This document shows positions 36,181 through 44,459 of a stretch of 64,000 nucleotides of DNA, one piece after another (positions within the stretch are counted from its first letter, which is position 1; every line of letters begins with the position of its first letter). Source of the DNA: Corynebacterium sp. GTDB lineage: Bacteria; Actinomycetota; Actinomycetes; Mycobacteriales; Mycobacteriaceae. The translations under genes were made by a program, and so were the position numbers. The DNA lies in the NCBI RefSeq assembly GCF_030532715.1, contig NZ_JAUNKO010000005.1:1-64000 (forward strand). Direction: 5' to 3'. The notes beneath the pieces are model-generated. The model was not told the DNA's origin, searched no databases, and saw only the letters and a program-made list of their open reading frames with translations.

Positions 36181-37359
36181 CTATTCCGTGTCTTCGATGA
36201 CCACTCCGGCTAGCATGTGCTCGATTGCGGTGCCGCGCCCAGCGGCGAGGAGCTCGGCGCGGTGTTCCTCGGTGAGTTCCCCCAAAAGGCTGATTCGGCG
36301 CCGCAGCAACGGCTTGTCTTGGGTAGTGAAAACTTGGGAGACACTGACTTCCACATCTTCCAGGGCGTGGATCTGAGCTTCTCGGGCGGCTTCCCGCACG
36401 GCCTGCGAGGTTGCTGCGGCAAGTGCGGAAACTATCAGGGAGGTGGGTGAATAGCCGAAGTTTTTGCCGCCGAGGGCTTTTTCCCTGTCGGTGGTGAAGG
36501 CGTGGCCGCCGGTGTGGACGCGGTCGGTGTAGGTGCCGGCGGGGATGGAGCGCGCCACGGCCACCCCTTCGGGCAGGATGTCGGGTATGGCGTCTTCGTG
36601 TGGCTCGAGGAAGGGCTCCACCCAGGCCCGGATGAGTTGCGCGGCGTAGTGCGCGGAACCGGCGCGGGTGCACAGGTGGTCCACTTTGTCGAGGGCGATG
36701 AGGGATTTGGGGTATCGAGCCACGAGGAAGATTTTTTGGGCGTTGTCGATGCCGACGGTTTGGTCAATGGGGGAGTGGAGGATCAGCAGCGGCCGCCGTA
36801 GCTTACCGATGTAGGCTTCGGGATCCATGTCGGCGAGGTCTTCCAAAAACTCGCGCGAAATGGTGATTTCCCGCCCGGCGAGGGTGAGGGCTACCGCCCC
36901 AGTTTCGTCGACTTCGCCGATGCGCTCTGCGAAGCGCAAGACGGCGTGCGCTGGGTCGAAGGGGGCGCCGATGGTTGCCACCGCTTTGAGGCTGGGGATA
37001 CTGGGGGCTGCTTTCAGTGCGGCGGCCCCGCCGAGGGAGTGCCCGATGAGGAGTTGCGGGGCGTCGTAATGCTCGCTGAGCCAGCGGCTGGCTGCGATGA
37101 GGTCGGCGACGTTTTCGCTGAAGGTGGTTTCGTGGAAGGTGCCTTCGGATTGCCCGAGGCCGGGGAAGTCAAAGCGCAGGCAGGCGATGCCGTGTGCGGC
37201 GAGGGCTTTGCAGACGCGGGCAGCGGCGGGGGTAAACCGGTTGCCGGTAAAACAGTGGGAGAACAACGCCCACGCGAGTGGTGGGGTGTCCGGCATATCA
37301 ATGGTTCCGGCCAGCATCAGTCCGTTGCTGCTGGGGAATTTGACGGTTTTGGAATGCAC
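36181..37359 (-). CDS. Alpha/beta hydrolase - OsmC fusion lacking the OsmC cysteines
   Basis: A 392-residue fusion. The N-terminal hydrolase (about 1-255) has nucleophile motif GHSLGG at 106-111 (Ser108) and the DFPGLGQSEG loop. The C-terminal ~130 residues follow the OsmC/Ohr fold (SIPAGTYTDRV..., GGKNFGYSPTSLIVSAL). OsmC peroxidases use two redox cysteines in contexts like LAACTS and CPVH. Here the first is Ala (A316 in LAAATSQ) and the second aligns to Thr377 (GRGTAIEHML), so thiol peroxidase activity looks lost. The pairing with a hydrolase is a known architecture; the loss of both cysteines is the odd part. Confidence 0.85.
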   Translation of the reverse strand: MHSKTVKFPSSNGLMLAGTIDMPDTPPLAWALFSHCFTGNRFTPAAARVCKALAAHGIACLRFDFPGLGQSEGTFHETTFSENVADLIAASRWLSEHYDAPQLLIGHSLGGAAALKAAPSIPSLKAVATIGAPFDPAHAVLRFAERIGEVDETGAVALTLAGREITISREFLEDLADMDPEAYIGKLRRPLLILHSPIDQTVGIDNAQKIFLVARYPKSLIALDKVDHLCTRAGSAHYAAQLIRAWVEPFLEPHEDAIPDILPEGVAVARSIPAGTYTDRVHTGGHAFTTDREKALGGKNFGYSPTSLIVSALAAATSQAVREAAREAQIHALEDVEVSVSQVFTTQDKPLLRRRISLLGELTEEHRAELLAAGRGTAIEHMLAGVVIEDTE

Positions 37360-37477
37360 TGTTGTTGCTCACTTTCGCCGCGGGTGTTCTTGTTCGCTGC
37401 TTACCTTATCGCGGGTGGCACGGACCTGGTTTATGGTTGGGGTTGGCTTGAACATCATTTTTTTGAAAGGCGCACAC

Positions 37478-39754
37478 GTGGCGGGATTTGACTGGTTCTG
37501 GAAGGCGATGGGCGGCCAGCAGGGCCGCAACCAGAAGCGGAGCAAAGCGATAGTGCAGCACGCGGATGGGTTGCGCGGCGAGTTCTCCCGGGCGGATGAC
37601 GCGGCGTTGGCGGCTCATGCTCGCCAGGCGGCCGGCGATCCGGCGGTGTTGTTGGCGTGCCTGAGCGTGGCGGCGGAGCGCACGATTGGCATGGTGCCCT
37701 TCGAGGTGCAGAACCAGGCAGTATTGCGCTTGTTGGAAGGCGACGTGGTGCATATGGCTACCGGCGAGGGTAAGACGCTGGTGGGCGCGATGGCGGCGAC
37801 GGGGTTTGCGCTGACCGGGAAGCGCGTGCATGTGATGACCGTGAATGATTACTTGGCGGATCGTGACGCGGAGTGGATGCGCCCGCTGGTGGAGTTTTTT
37901 GGGTTGTCGGTGGGGAGCGTGACGGAAAAGTTGGACGCTGAGCAACGCCGCCGGGCGTATCGCTGTGACGTGGTGTACGCCCCGGTGAGCGAAATTGGGT
38001 TCGATGTGCTGCGGGATCAGTTGATTACGTCCCGGGCGCAGGCCGTGCAGCATGGGGCCGATGTGGCGCTGGTGGACGAGGCGGATTCCGTGCTTGTGGA
38101 TGAGGCGTTGGTGCCGCTGGTGCTGGCAGGCAATGAACCGGGCCGCGCGCCGACCGGCAAGATCGTGAACGTGGTGAAGCGGCTGCGGTTGGGTTTGCAC
38201 TACACGGTGGACGATGATCGTCGTAACGTGTTTTTGACGGATGCTGGTGCCGCCGCGGTGGAACGCGCACTGGGGATATCCAGCTTGTACAACGATGAGC
38301 ATGTGGGTTCGACGCTGGTGCAGGTGAACTTGGCGTTGCACGCCCAGGAGCTTTTGGTGCGCGACGTGCACTACATTGTCCGCGACGGCAAGGTGGCGCT
38401 TATCGACGCCTCGCGGGGTCGCGTCGCCGATCTGCAACGCTGGCCGGACGGATTGCAGGCGGCCGTGGAAGCGAAGGAAGGGCTCGTTGTTTCCGAGGGC
38501 GGCCGCGTGCTGGACACGATGACATTGCAGGCGTTGGCGGGCCGATACCCCATGGTGTGCGGCATGACGGGTACCGCGGTGGAGGCCACGGACCAGTTGC
38601 GCCAGTTTTATGATCTGCGGGTGTCGGTAATTGACCGCCACCGGCCGTTGCAGCGTTTCGATGAGGCGGATCGCATCTACGCCACCCAGGAGGATAAGAA
38701 TGCCGCGATTGTGGCGGAGATTCGGCAGTTGCATGCGGTGCAGCGCCCAGTGCTGGTGGGCACGCATGATGTTGCGGAGTCGGAGGCGTTGGCGGGCCGC
38801 CTGCGGGAGCATGGCATTGAGGTGAATGTGCTGAATGCGAAAAACGATGCGGAGGAGGCGCGGATCATTGCGGAGGCGGGGGATTTGGGCCGCGTGACGG
38901 TGTCCACCCAAATGGCTGGCCGTGGTACTGATATTCGATTGGGTGGCGCGGATGAAGCGGATCGTGATGCGGTGGTGAGTCTTGGCGGTTTGGCGGTGAT
39001 CGGCACTGCGCGGCATCGAACATCCCGTTTGGACAACCAGTTACGGGGTCGTGCGGGCCGCCAGGGGGACCCCGGAACGAGCGTGTTTTTCGTCTCACTT
39101 GAGGATGATGTGGTTGCCGTGGGTGGCGCCGGGGAGTCCGTCACTGCACACCCGGCGGGCGACGGCCGCATCGACGCGAAACGGGTGCAGGATTTTGTGG
39201 AACACTGCCAGCGCGTCACCGAGGGGCAGCTATTGGAAATTCACGCCCAAACGTGGAAGTACAACAAATTGTTGGCGGATCAGCGGGTGATTATCGACGA
39301 GCGGCGGGCAAACCTGCTTGACACGCCCCGTGCGTGGGAGGAGTTGTCGGCGCGTTCGCCGGAGCGGGCGGCGTCGCTCAAGGGGGTGCCGCAGTCGGCT
39401 TTGGAGCAGGCAGCACGCGAAATTATGCTCTATCACCTTGACCGTGGCTGGAGCGATCACTTGGCGCTGCTCGATGACGTGCGGGAGTCGATCCACTTGC
39501 GCGCGATTGCTAAGGAAACCCCGATCGATGAGTTCCACAGGATCGCCGTTGCGGAATTTAAGGAGCTTGCGCAGCGCGCCGTTGACGAAGCTGTGGATAC
39601 GTTCAACACTGTGCGTATCGACGCCGCGGGTGCCCACCTGGCGGATGAGGGTTTGGTGCGGCCGTCCGCCACGTGGACCTATATGGTGGGAGATAACCCA
39701 TTGGCGGGTGGGGGTAAATCGGTGGTTGGTTCGTTATCTGCGATGTTCAGGTAA
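37478..39754 (+). CDS. secA2: Accessory preprotein translocase ATPase SecA2
   Basis: A 758-residue SecA, shorter than SecA1 (about 850-950 residues) and without the zinc-binding C-tail. The ATP motif is MATGEGKT near 92-99. VLVDEAL and QMAGRGTDIRLGG are further helicase-core motifs, and LRGRAGRQGDPG sits in motif VI. Actinobacterial SecA2 helps export a subset of proteins. GTG 37478 was chosen because GAAAGG lies 7 bases upstream; the frame is open further back inside the neighbouring gene region. It is divergent from the hydrolase-OsmC gene and precedes odhI. Confidence 0.93.
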   Translation: MAGFDWFWKAMGGQQGRNQKRSKAIVQHADGLRGEFSRADDAALAAHARQAAGDPAVLLACLSVAAERTIGMVPFEVQNQAVLRLLEGDVVHMATGEGKTLVGAMAATGFALTGKRVHVMTVNDYLADRDAEWMRPLVEFFGLSVGSVTEKLDAEQRRRAYRCDVVYAPVSEIGFDVLRDQLITSRAQAVQHGADVALVDEADSVLVDEALVPLVLAGNEPGRAPTGKIVNVVKRLRLGLHYTVDDDRRNVFLTDAGAAAVERALGISSLYNDEHVGSTLVQVNLALHAQELLVRDVHYIVRDGKVALIDASRGRVADLQRWPDGLQAAVEAKEGLVVSEGGRVLDTMTLQALAGRYPMVCGMTGTAVEATDQLRQFYDLRVSVIDRHRPLQRFDEADRIYATQEDKNAAIVAEIRQLHAVQRPVLVGTHDVAESEALAGRLREHGIEVNVLNAKNDAEEARIIAEAGDLGRVTVSTQMAGRGTDIRLGGADEADRDAVVSLGGLAVIGTARHRTSRLDNQLRGRAGRQGDPGTSVFFVSLEDDVVAVGGAGESVTAHPAGDGRIDAKRVQDFVEHCQRVTEGQLLEIHAQTWKYNKLLADQRVIIDERRANLLDTPRAWEELSARSPERAASLKGVPQSALEQAAREIMLYHLDRGWSDHLALLDDVRESIHLRAIAKETPIDEFHRIAVAEFKELAQRAVDEAVDTFNTVRIDAAGAHLADEGLVRPSATWTYMVGDNPLAGGGKSVVGSLSAMFR

Positions 39755-39764
39755 CGTTGGGCAA

Positions 39765-39791
39765 TTGTGGCGGCCATGCAACCGCTATGAT
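39765..39791 (+). promoter_or_regulatory. Probable odhI promoter
   Basis: TTGTGG (39765-39770) and TATGAT (39786-39791) are spaced 15 bases, a little short. The transcript would start near 39798 and carry a ~45-base leader with a CGGAGG ribosome binding site at 39830-39835. Confidence 0.45.
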
Positions 39792-39842
39792 GAAAGGCAT
39801 TGGAATTATATCCAGCGACTACGTCGACCCGGAGGTTGAATA

Positions 39843-40280
39843 ATGAGCGAGAATCACGGTATCCCTGAGCCGCAGGTAGAGACTACTTCGGTCTTTCGTG
39901 CGGACCTGCTGAAGGAGATGGAGTCCAATACTGGGCAAACTCCGGCAGCTCCTGTGGGTGCCGATCATTTACCGGTTGGTGCCGCACTCTTGGTGGTCAA
40001 GCGCGGTCCGAACGCGGGTTCTCGTTTCCTGTTGGACCGGCCAACGACCACGGCCGGACGCCACCCCGAGGCGGATATCTTTCTTGATGATGTGACCGTC
40101 TCTCGTCGCCATGCGGAGTTTCGCATGAACCACGGCGAGTTTGAGGTGGTGGATGTGGGCAGCTTGAACGGCACCTACGTCAACCGGGAGCCGAAGAATG
40201 CCGAAATCCTTTCCACTGGTGACGAAGTACAGATTGGTAAATTCCGTCTGGTCTTCCTTGCAGGGCCGAAAGCCCAATAA
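39843..40280 (+). CDS. odhI: FHA-domain regulator OdhI (GarA)
   Basis: A 145-residue protein. The N-terminal VETTSVFRADLL holds the Thr14/Thr15 pair that protein kinase G phosphorylates in C. glutamicum. An FHA domain (about residues 48-138) has GRHPEADIFLDDVTVSRRHAEF and LNGTYVN, which bind phosphothreonine. Unphosphorylated OdhI inhibits the E1 subunit of 2-oxoglutarate dehydrogenase and so diverts 2-oxoglutarate to glutamate; this follows from studied orthologues. All key residues are present here. ftsR follows 32 bases later. Confidence 0.96.
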   Translation: MSENHGIPEPQVETTSVFRADLLKEMESNTGQTPAAPVGADHLPVGAALLVVKRGPNAGSRFLLDRPTTTAGRHPEADIFLDDVTVSRRHAEFRMNHGEFEVVDVGSLNGTYVNREPKNAEILSTGDEVQIGKFRLVFLAGPKAQ

Positions 40281-40312
40281 CCCCGCGCCCAACGATAGGA
40301 GTAACTCGAACC

Positions 40313-41041
40313 GTGACTGCGCTCCGTAAGACAGCGGCCGTTCAGGCTGTAAAAACCGTCAAAACCAAGCCTATTGGCGTGGTGTTGGAACAGTTGCGTG
40401 CCGAGTTCCCTGATGTTACCCATTCGAAGATTCGCTTTTTGGAGACGGAGGGGTTGATTGCTCCGCAGCGGTCTTCGTCAGGGTATCGCCGGTTTACGGA
40501 GGAGGACATCGAGCGCCTCCGGTATATTTTGGTCACCCAGCGGGACAATTATCTGCCGTTGAAGGTGATCCGGGAGCAGTTGGAGGCCATGGATTCCGGC
40601 GCCGTGACCTCGATTATGCGCGCGAATCGGGCGACGCCAATGATCAGCCCGGATAATTTCCGGGCGCCGAGTGAAAGCCGCTTTAGCATCGAGGATGTGG
40701 CGGCGCAGGCCGGCGTGGAAACTGACCGTGTGCAGCAATTCCTGAAGGTTGGGTTGGTCAAACCGGACGTGTCTGGCTATTTCACTGTGGATGATGTTCG
40801 CGTGGTGCAGACGGCGGTGGCGTTATCCGAATTCGGTTTTGATGAGCGGCATTTGAAGTCGTTGCGTGCGGCGGCGAGCCGGCAGGCCGGGTTGATTGGG
40901 CAGGTGGCCGCGCCGATTGCGCGCGCCCAGGGGCGGGATTCCCGGCAGCGGGCGGAGGAATTGTCGCAGCAGATGACCGCACTGGTGGTGTCGTTGCATG
41001 CTTCGTTGGTGAAAAGTGCGCTGCGCGAGGAGTTGGGGTAG
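40313..41041 (+). CDS. ftsR: MerR-family regulator FtsR
   Basis: A 242-residue MerR-like regulator with its wHTH around residues 20-95 (IGVVLEQLRAEFPDVTHSKIRFLETEGLI, SGYRRFTEEDIERLRYI) and a C-terminal helical half. By position after odhI it is the FtsR/Rv1828 type, which in C. glutamicum controls ftsZ expression. No cysteines suited to metal sensing are seen, in line with that group. GTG start; the stop lies 5 bases before the DUF151 gene. Confidence 0.88.
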   Translation: MTALRKTAAVQAVKTVKTKPIGVVLEQLRAEFPDVTHSKIRFLETEGLIAPQRSSSGYRRFTEEDIERLRYILVTQRDNYLPLKVIREQLEAMDSGAVTSIMRANRATPMISPDNFRAPSESRFSIEDVAAQAGVETDRVQQFLKVGLVKPDVSGYFTVDDVRVVQTAVALSEFGFDERHLKSLRAAASRQAGLIGQVAAPIARAQGRDSRQRAEELSQQMTALVVSLHASLVKSALREELG

Positions 41042-41046
41042 GACTC

Positions 41047-41598
41047 GTGGCGTTGATCCCAGTTGAATATCACGGTGTGCACACGCTTGGGCCCGAGAAT
41101 TTTCATTGTGCGTTGTTATTGTGGAAGGAAAAGAATCGGGTGATTCCGATTTGGATTTCCGCAATTGATGCTGAGTTTTTGGAGGCCCGCGACGCGGGCT
41201 ATGAGTCGAAACGCCCCGGTGCGCATGATGTGCTGGTGGATTGTTTAACCCGCCTTACCCCCGGTGCGGCTCAAGTGAACATTGTGAGTTATTTCGAAGG
41301 CGTGTTTATCGCCTCGATTGTTACCAATGATGGCCAGGAGTTGGATGCGCGCCCGACGGATGCGCTAATTTTGGCGAAGTTGTTGAATCTTCCCGTCTTG
41401 GTGGATGAGGAAGTAGCTGCTCAAACTGCGGTTTTCTTAGCGGATTCCGAGCTTCAGGATTATCTGGATATTGAACCTTCGACTGCTTTTGATGATACGG
41501 AATTGTTGAAAGATGAGGATTTTGAGCAGTTCATGGAAAGCATGGGGGTTTTTGAACAAGACCTGTTTTTTGAGGACGACGATTCTGAAAAGGACTAA
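41047..41598 (+). CDS. Bifunctional nuclease-family protein (DUF151)
   Basis: A 183-residue protein of the BFN/DUF151 family (Rv1829 position). Recognisable core: VIPIWISAIDAEFLEARDAG and RPTDALILAKLLNLPVLVDEEV; it ends in an acidic tail. Plant and some bacterial members are reported as DNA/RNA nucleases, while the actinobacterial role is untested here. It is the third gene of the conserved odhI-ftsR-DUF151-merR run. Confidence 0.88.
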   Translation: MALIPVEYHGVHTLGPENFHCALLLWKEKNRVIPIWISAIDAEFLEARDAGYESKRPGAHDVLVDCLTRLTPGAAQVNIVSYFEGVFIASIVTNDGQELDARPTDALILAKLLNLPVLVDEEVAAQTAVFLADSELQDYLDIEPSTAFDDTELLKDEDFEQFMESMGVFEQDLFFEDDDSEKD

Positions 41599-41699
41599 CT
41601 CTCAAGTTCGGGTTTAACCTTTGGCGTGTCGCTAGTGACAATTTATTCCGGTTCGTTTAATCTTGCTTTCAGGATCATTCAACGTCACAGGGAGTAAAT

Positions 41700-42233
41700 A
41701 TGAGCGACGAACCCCGCGGCATTCAAGAGTCTTTGTTTGACCTTGGGCCCGACGAAGCGGTGGGTTACCGCGTCCCAACGGCGTGCCAAGTGGCGGGAAT
41801 TACGTACCGCCAATTGGATTATTGGGCACGCACGAAATTGGTGGTGCCTTCCATCCGGTCTGCTAAGGGTTCGGGTTCGCAGCGGCTCTACTCCTTCCGC
41901 GATATTCTCGTGCTGAAAATTGTGAAAGGCTTGTTGGATACGGGTATTTCCCTACAGAATATTCGCCTCGCGGTGGATAAACTCCGCGACCTTGGCGTGG
42001 ATGATTTAGTGGAGATCACACTGGTTTCCGACGGGACTACGGTGTATCAATGCCGCTCCAATGAGGAAGTGATTGATTTACTCGCCGGCGGTCAAGGCGT
42101 ATTCGGTATCGCTGTGCCCGGCATTATGAAGGAGCTCAGCGGGACGATTTCTTCGTTCCCGTCGGAGCGTATCACCGCCGATAGCGAGCTCGTGGATGAG
42201 CTCGCCGAGCGCCGGAATCGCCGTATTTCTTAG
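41700..42233 (+). CDS. Second MerR-family regulator (Rv1830 type)
   Basis: A 177-residue regulator. The N-terminal wHTH reads CQVAGITYRQLDYWARTKLVVPSIR, then QRLYSFRDILVLKIVKGLLDTGISLQNIR, a MerR-type DNA-binding domain with no metal-binding cysteine cluster. Mycobacterial Rv1830 (McdR) has been linked to cell cycle and division. The stop codon shares bases with the stop of the convergent VWA gene (TTAG at 42230-42233). About 100 bases separate it from the DUF151 gene, with an ACAGGGAG ribosome binding site before ATG 41700. Confidence 0.88.
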   Translation: MSDEPRGIQESLFDLGPDEAVGYRVPTACQVAGITYRQLDYWARTKLVVPSIRSAKGSGSQRLYSFRDILVLKIVKGLLDTGISLQNIRLAVDKLRDLGVDDLVEITLVSDGTTVYQCRSNEEVIDLLAGGQGVFGIAVPGIMKELSGTISSFPSERITADSELVDELAERRNRRIS

Positions 42234-43576
42234 GCTGTTGTGCCGAAGATGGTTGCCAGTGCGGCTTCCAGTTCGGCGGTGGTGTTTACTACGGTGGCGG
42301 AGCCGCCGTGGGTGGTGGCCCATTCGCTGATGCCGGTGTCTACCGGCTGATTGCCAATGTGCACGATTTCCAGCAGCACGTTGTCAAGGCCGCTGTACGG
42401 GGTGGCGGGGTCTGCGTCTTGGGTGCCGGTGGTCACGAGCACTAACCGTACTGGGTTGTTGATTTCGCGGGCGTGGTCGCCCGCCTTTTTCATGGCTTCG
42501 TCGAGGGCTTCCCGGGTGCGGGGCGTGCCACCGGTGCCAAAGCGCCGCATGGCTTCTACGCTGGCGCTACCGTTGTCGTTTTTGCTGAACTCCACGTTGG
42601 CGCGCCATGCTCGGTTGATGCCCTGGGTGAGCGGCGAGGAGTAATTCCACAGGGATACGTTGCCGCCGTCGCGGCCCACGGCGTGCAGGAGGGGGTCGAG
42701 TACCCGCACGGTTTCCTCAAAGTAGGTGCCGCCATCGAGTGCGGTTTGCATGGTGCTGGAGGTGTCCAACAGCACGAGGGTGTCGGTTCCCGTGGGCAGG
42801 TTGACTTGCACTTCCACGTTCGCTTGCTTCGCTTGGGTGAGCAGCTCCTCGCTGGCGAGTTTCGTGGTGGTCTTGTCAGTAGATTTTACAAAGTTGGCAA
42901 AGTCGTCTGCGGCGCGGGTTTGCTGCTCGCTGATCGCGCCCGCGGGGTTGAGGGCCACGGCGTAAATGGGTACTGCGATGGTGTCTTCGGGTTGGTAGAA
43001 CTCCATGCCTTTCGGTGTGGTGGTGGAGGTGACTACTTGGTAGGGGTGCCCGTGGAGGTTCCCAAGGTAGGCGGCGGCGAGTTTGCCTTCGAAGCTGGCG
43101 GGGGCGCCGATGCTGGCTTGCTCGCGGAGGGTGTCCCAGGTGCCGCTGGGTTTGGCGGAGCCCACTTTGTAGGCGATGCCGAGCGGATCGGCTTGGGCTA
43201 CTGGCCAGTTGGCGGACGCGGCGGATCGTTTCGCTGCTTCGAGGCTGCCCTGCACATCCCCTGAGAGGAACACCAGTGCGGCGTCTTTAATGTCTTGAAC
43301 GTGTTCGATTTTCACGCAGTGGTCTTTGACTACGGGTTTGCTGGCGGCGTAGTCGGTAACGAGCTGTTGGAGCGCTGCGGTGGAGGCGCTGGAAATTGGG
43401 AGTTTGACGTCACCTTCAATGCACACGCCGTCGCCGGCGTTGTGTTGTTGATTGGCTTGGTCGCGCTTCATCCACCACCACACACCCCCCACGAGTATTA
43501 GCGCAAGGACGATAACGGCGGCGAAAATGCTTGGGGCTATTGCGTAGTTTTTAAGTCCGTTTGAATGCCGAGCCAC
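42230..43576 (-). CDS. Membrane-anchored VWA protein with a binding-protein-like domain
   Basis: A 448-residue protein with one N-terminal transmembrane helix (about 14-35, APSIFAAVIVLALILVGGVWWW) followed by an extracytoplasmic part. Residues about 55-250 resemble a solute-binding-protein fold, with scattered conserved-looking segments such as EFYQPEDTIAVPIYAVAL. The C-terminal half is a VWA domain beginning VLLDTSSTM, where the MIDAS DxSxS reads DTSST, with LVTTGTQDAD later. Proteins of this kind are common in actinobacterial envelopes without known function. It is encoded opposite the odhI-ftsR-merR block. Confidence 0.78.
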   Translation of the reverse strand: MARHSNGLKNYAIAPSIFAAVIVLALILVGGVWWWMKRDQANQQHNAGDGVCIEGDVKLPISSASTAALQQLVTDYAASKPVVKDHCVKIEHVQDIKDAALVFLSGDVQGSLEAAKRSAASANWPVAQADPLGIAYKVGSAKPSGTWDTLREQASIGAPASFEGKLAAAYLGNLHGHPYQVVTSTTTPKGMEFYQPEDTIAVPIYAVALNPAGAISEQQTRAADDFANFVKSTDKTTTKLASEELLTQAKQANVEVQVNLPTGTDTLVLLDTSSTMQTALDGGTYFEETVRVLDPLLHAVGRDGGNVSLWNYSSPLTQGINRAWRANVEFSKNDNGSASVEAMRRFGTGGTPRTREALDEAMKKAGDHAREINNPVRLVLVTTGTQDADPATPYSGLDNVLLEIVHIGNQPVDTGISEWATTHGGSATVVNTTAELEAALATIFGTTA

Positions 43577-43616
43577 GAGTATTCTTCCTAAGCGTTAACT
43601 GACATGAAGCATTGGT

Positions 43617-44459
43617 TTACATTGTAGGCTTTGTGCACAAGTCAATGAGCGATTGCCGCAAAGGTGCTGCACGCTCGGCGAGTTCTCGTTGTCGCGCCAC
43701 ATATTCGGCTTTGCCTTCCGGTGTCTCGATTGCCACAATATGAAACCCATATTCCCTGCAATCATATGGGGACGCTTCCATATCCAGAATTCGAACATCT
43801 CTTGCAAGCTCAAAAGTGTCGAGCCACAATTCCCCCGGCACGAGTGGTCCCAATTTTGCAGCCCATTTGTATAAGTCCATCGTCGCATGTAGGCACCCAC
43901 TTTGATCGGCTGCGGGTTGATCTTCACGCTGCAAGACTCGAAAGTTCAACGGGCGTGCGGCAGGGGTGAAAAATCGAAAGGCGTCGTAGTGGGTGCATCG
44001 GATGCGGTGTGTTTCCACCACGTCGTTTGTGCCGTCCCGGCCGAGCCGTAGCGGGAGGTTGTGCCGGGGCTTCTCTGTGCGGTACACCATCGCCCATTCG
44101 TGCAGCCCGAAGCAATCGAAGTGGGCGGGGTTCGTCGCCGTGCGCTCTAACAAGTGTTTGATGTAGCTGATCGATTCGCCGCGGCGCGCCCACACTGCCG
44201 CAAGATCCACACCGACGCCGTCTGCGGTACGCGCGTAGTCTCGCCAGTGAGCGTGCGGAGGGTCGCCGGCCAGCGTTTCGCCGCGCCCCGGATGCCACCG
44301 CGCCAACTTGCCAGGGGAGACAGGGTAGTACTCAAACAGAAAGTCGAATATGGGGTGCTGTTGCGCTTGTCGACGCCGCGCCAGGTGCGCCGCAGTCAAC
44401 GCTTCCGCGCGGGAGCGGTGGGCGTCGAGACGCGCCTGCCATTCGGCGACGCTAAGCAT
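43617..44459 (-). CDS. Conserved hypothetical protein, 280 residues
   Basis: Starts MLSVAEWQARLDAHRSRAEALT; a 33-base upstream extension is possible. Features: a basic helical start, HPIFDFLFEYYPVSPGKLARWHPGRGE, GLHEWAMVYRTEKPRHNLPLRLGRDG and SGCLHATMDLYKWAAKLGP. I recall similar proteins in Streptomyces and corynebacteria that carry the name 3-methyladenine DNA glycosylase, but no helix-hairpin-helix or known glycosylase catalytic motif is visible, so I do not adopt that function. It starts a few bases inside the CNNM/CBS gene upstream and may be co-transcribed with it. Confidence 0.7.
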   Translation of the reverse strand: MLSVAEWQARLDAHRSRAEALTAAHLARRRQAQQHPIFDFLFEYYPVSPGKLARWHPGRGETLAGDPPHAHWRDYARTADGVGVDLAAVWARRGESISYIKHLLERTATNPAHFDCFGLHEWAMVYRTEKPRHNLPLRLGRDGTNDVVETHRIRCTHYDAFRFFTPAARPLNFRVLQREDQPAADQSGCLHATMDLYKWAAKLGPLVPGELWLDTFELARDVRILDMEASPYDCREYGFHIVAIETPEGKAEYVARQRELAERAAPLRQSLIDLCTKPTM

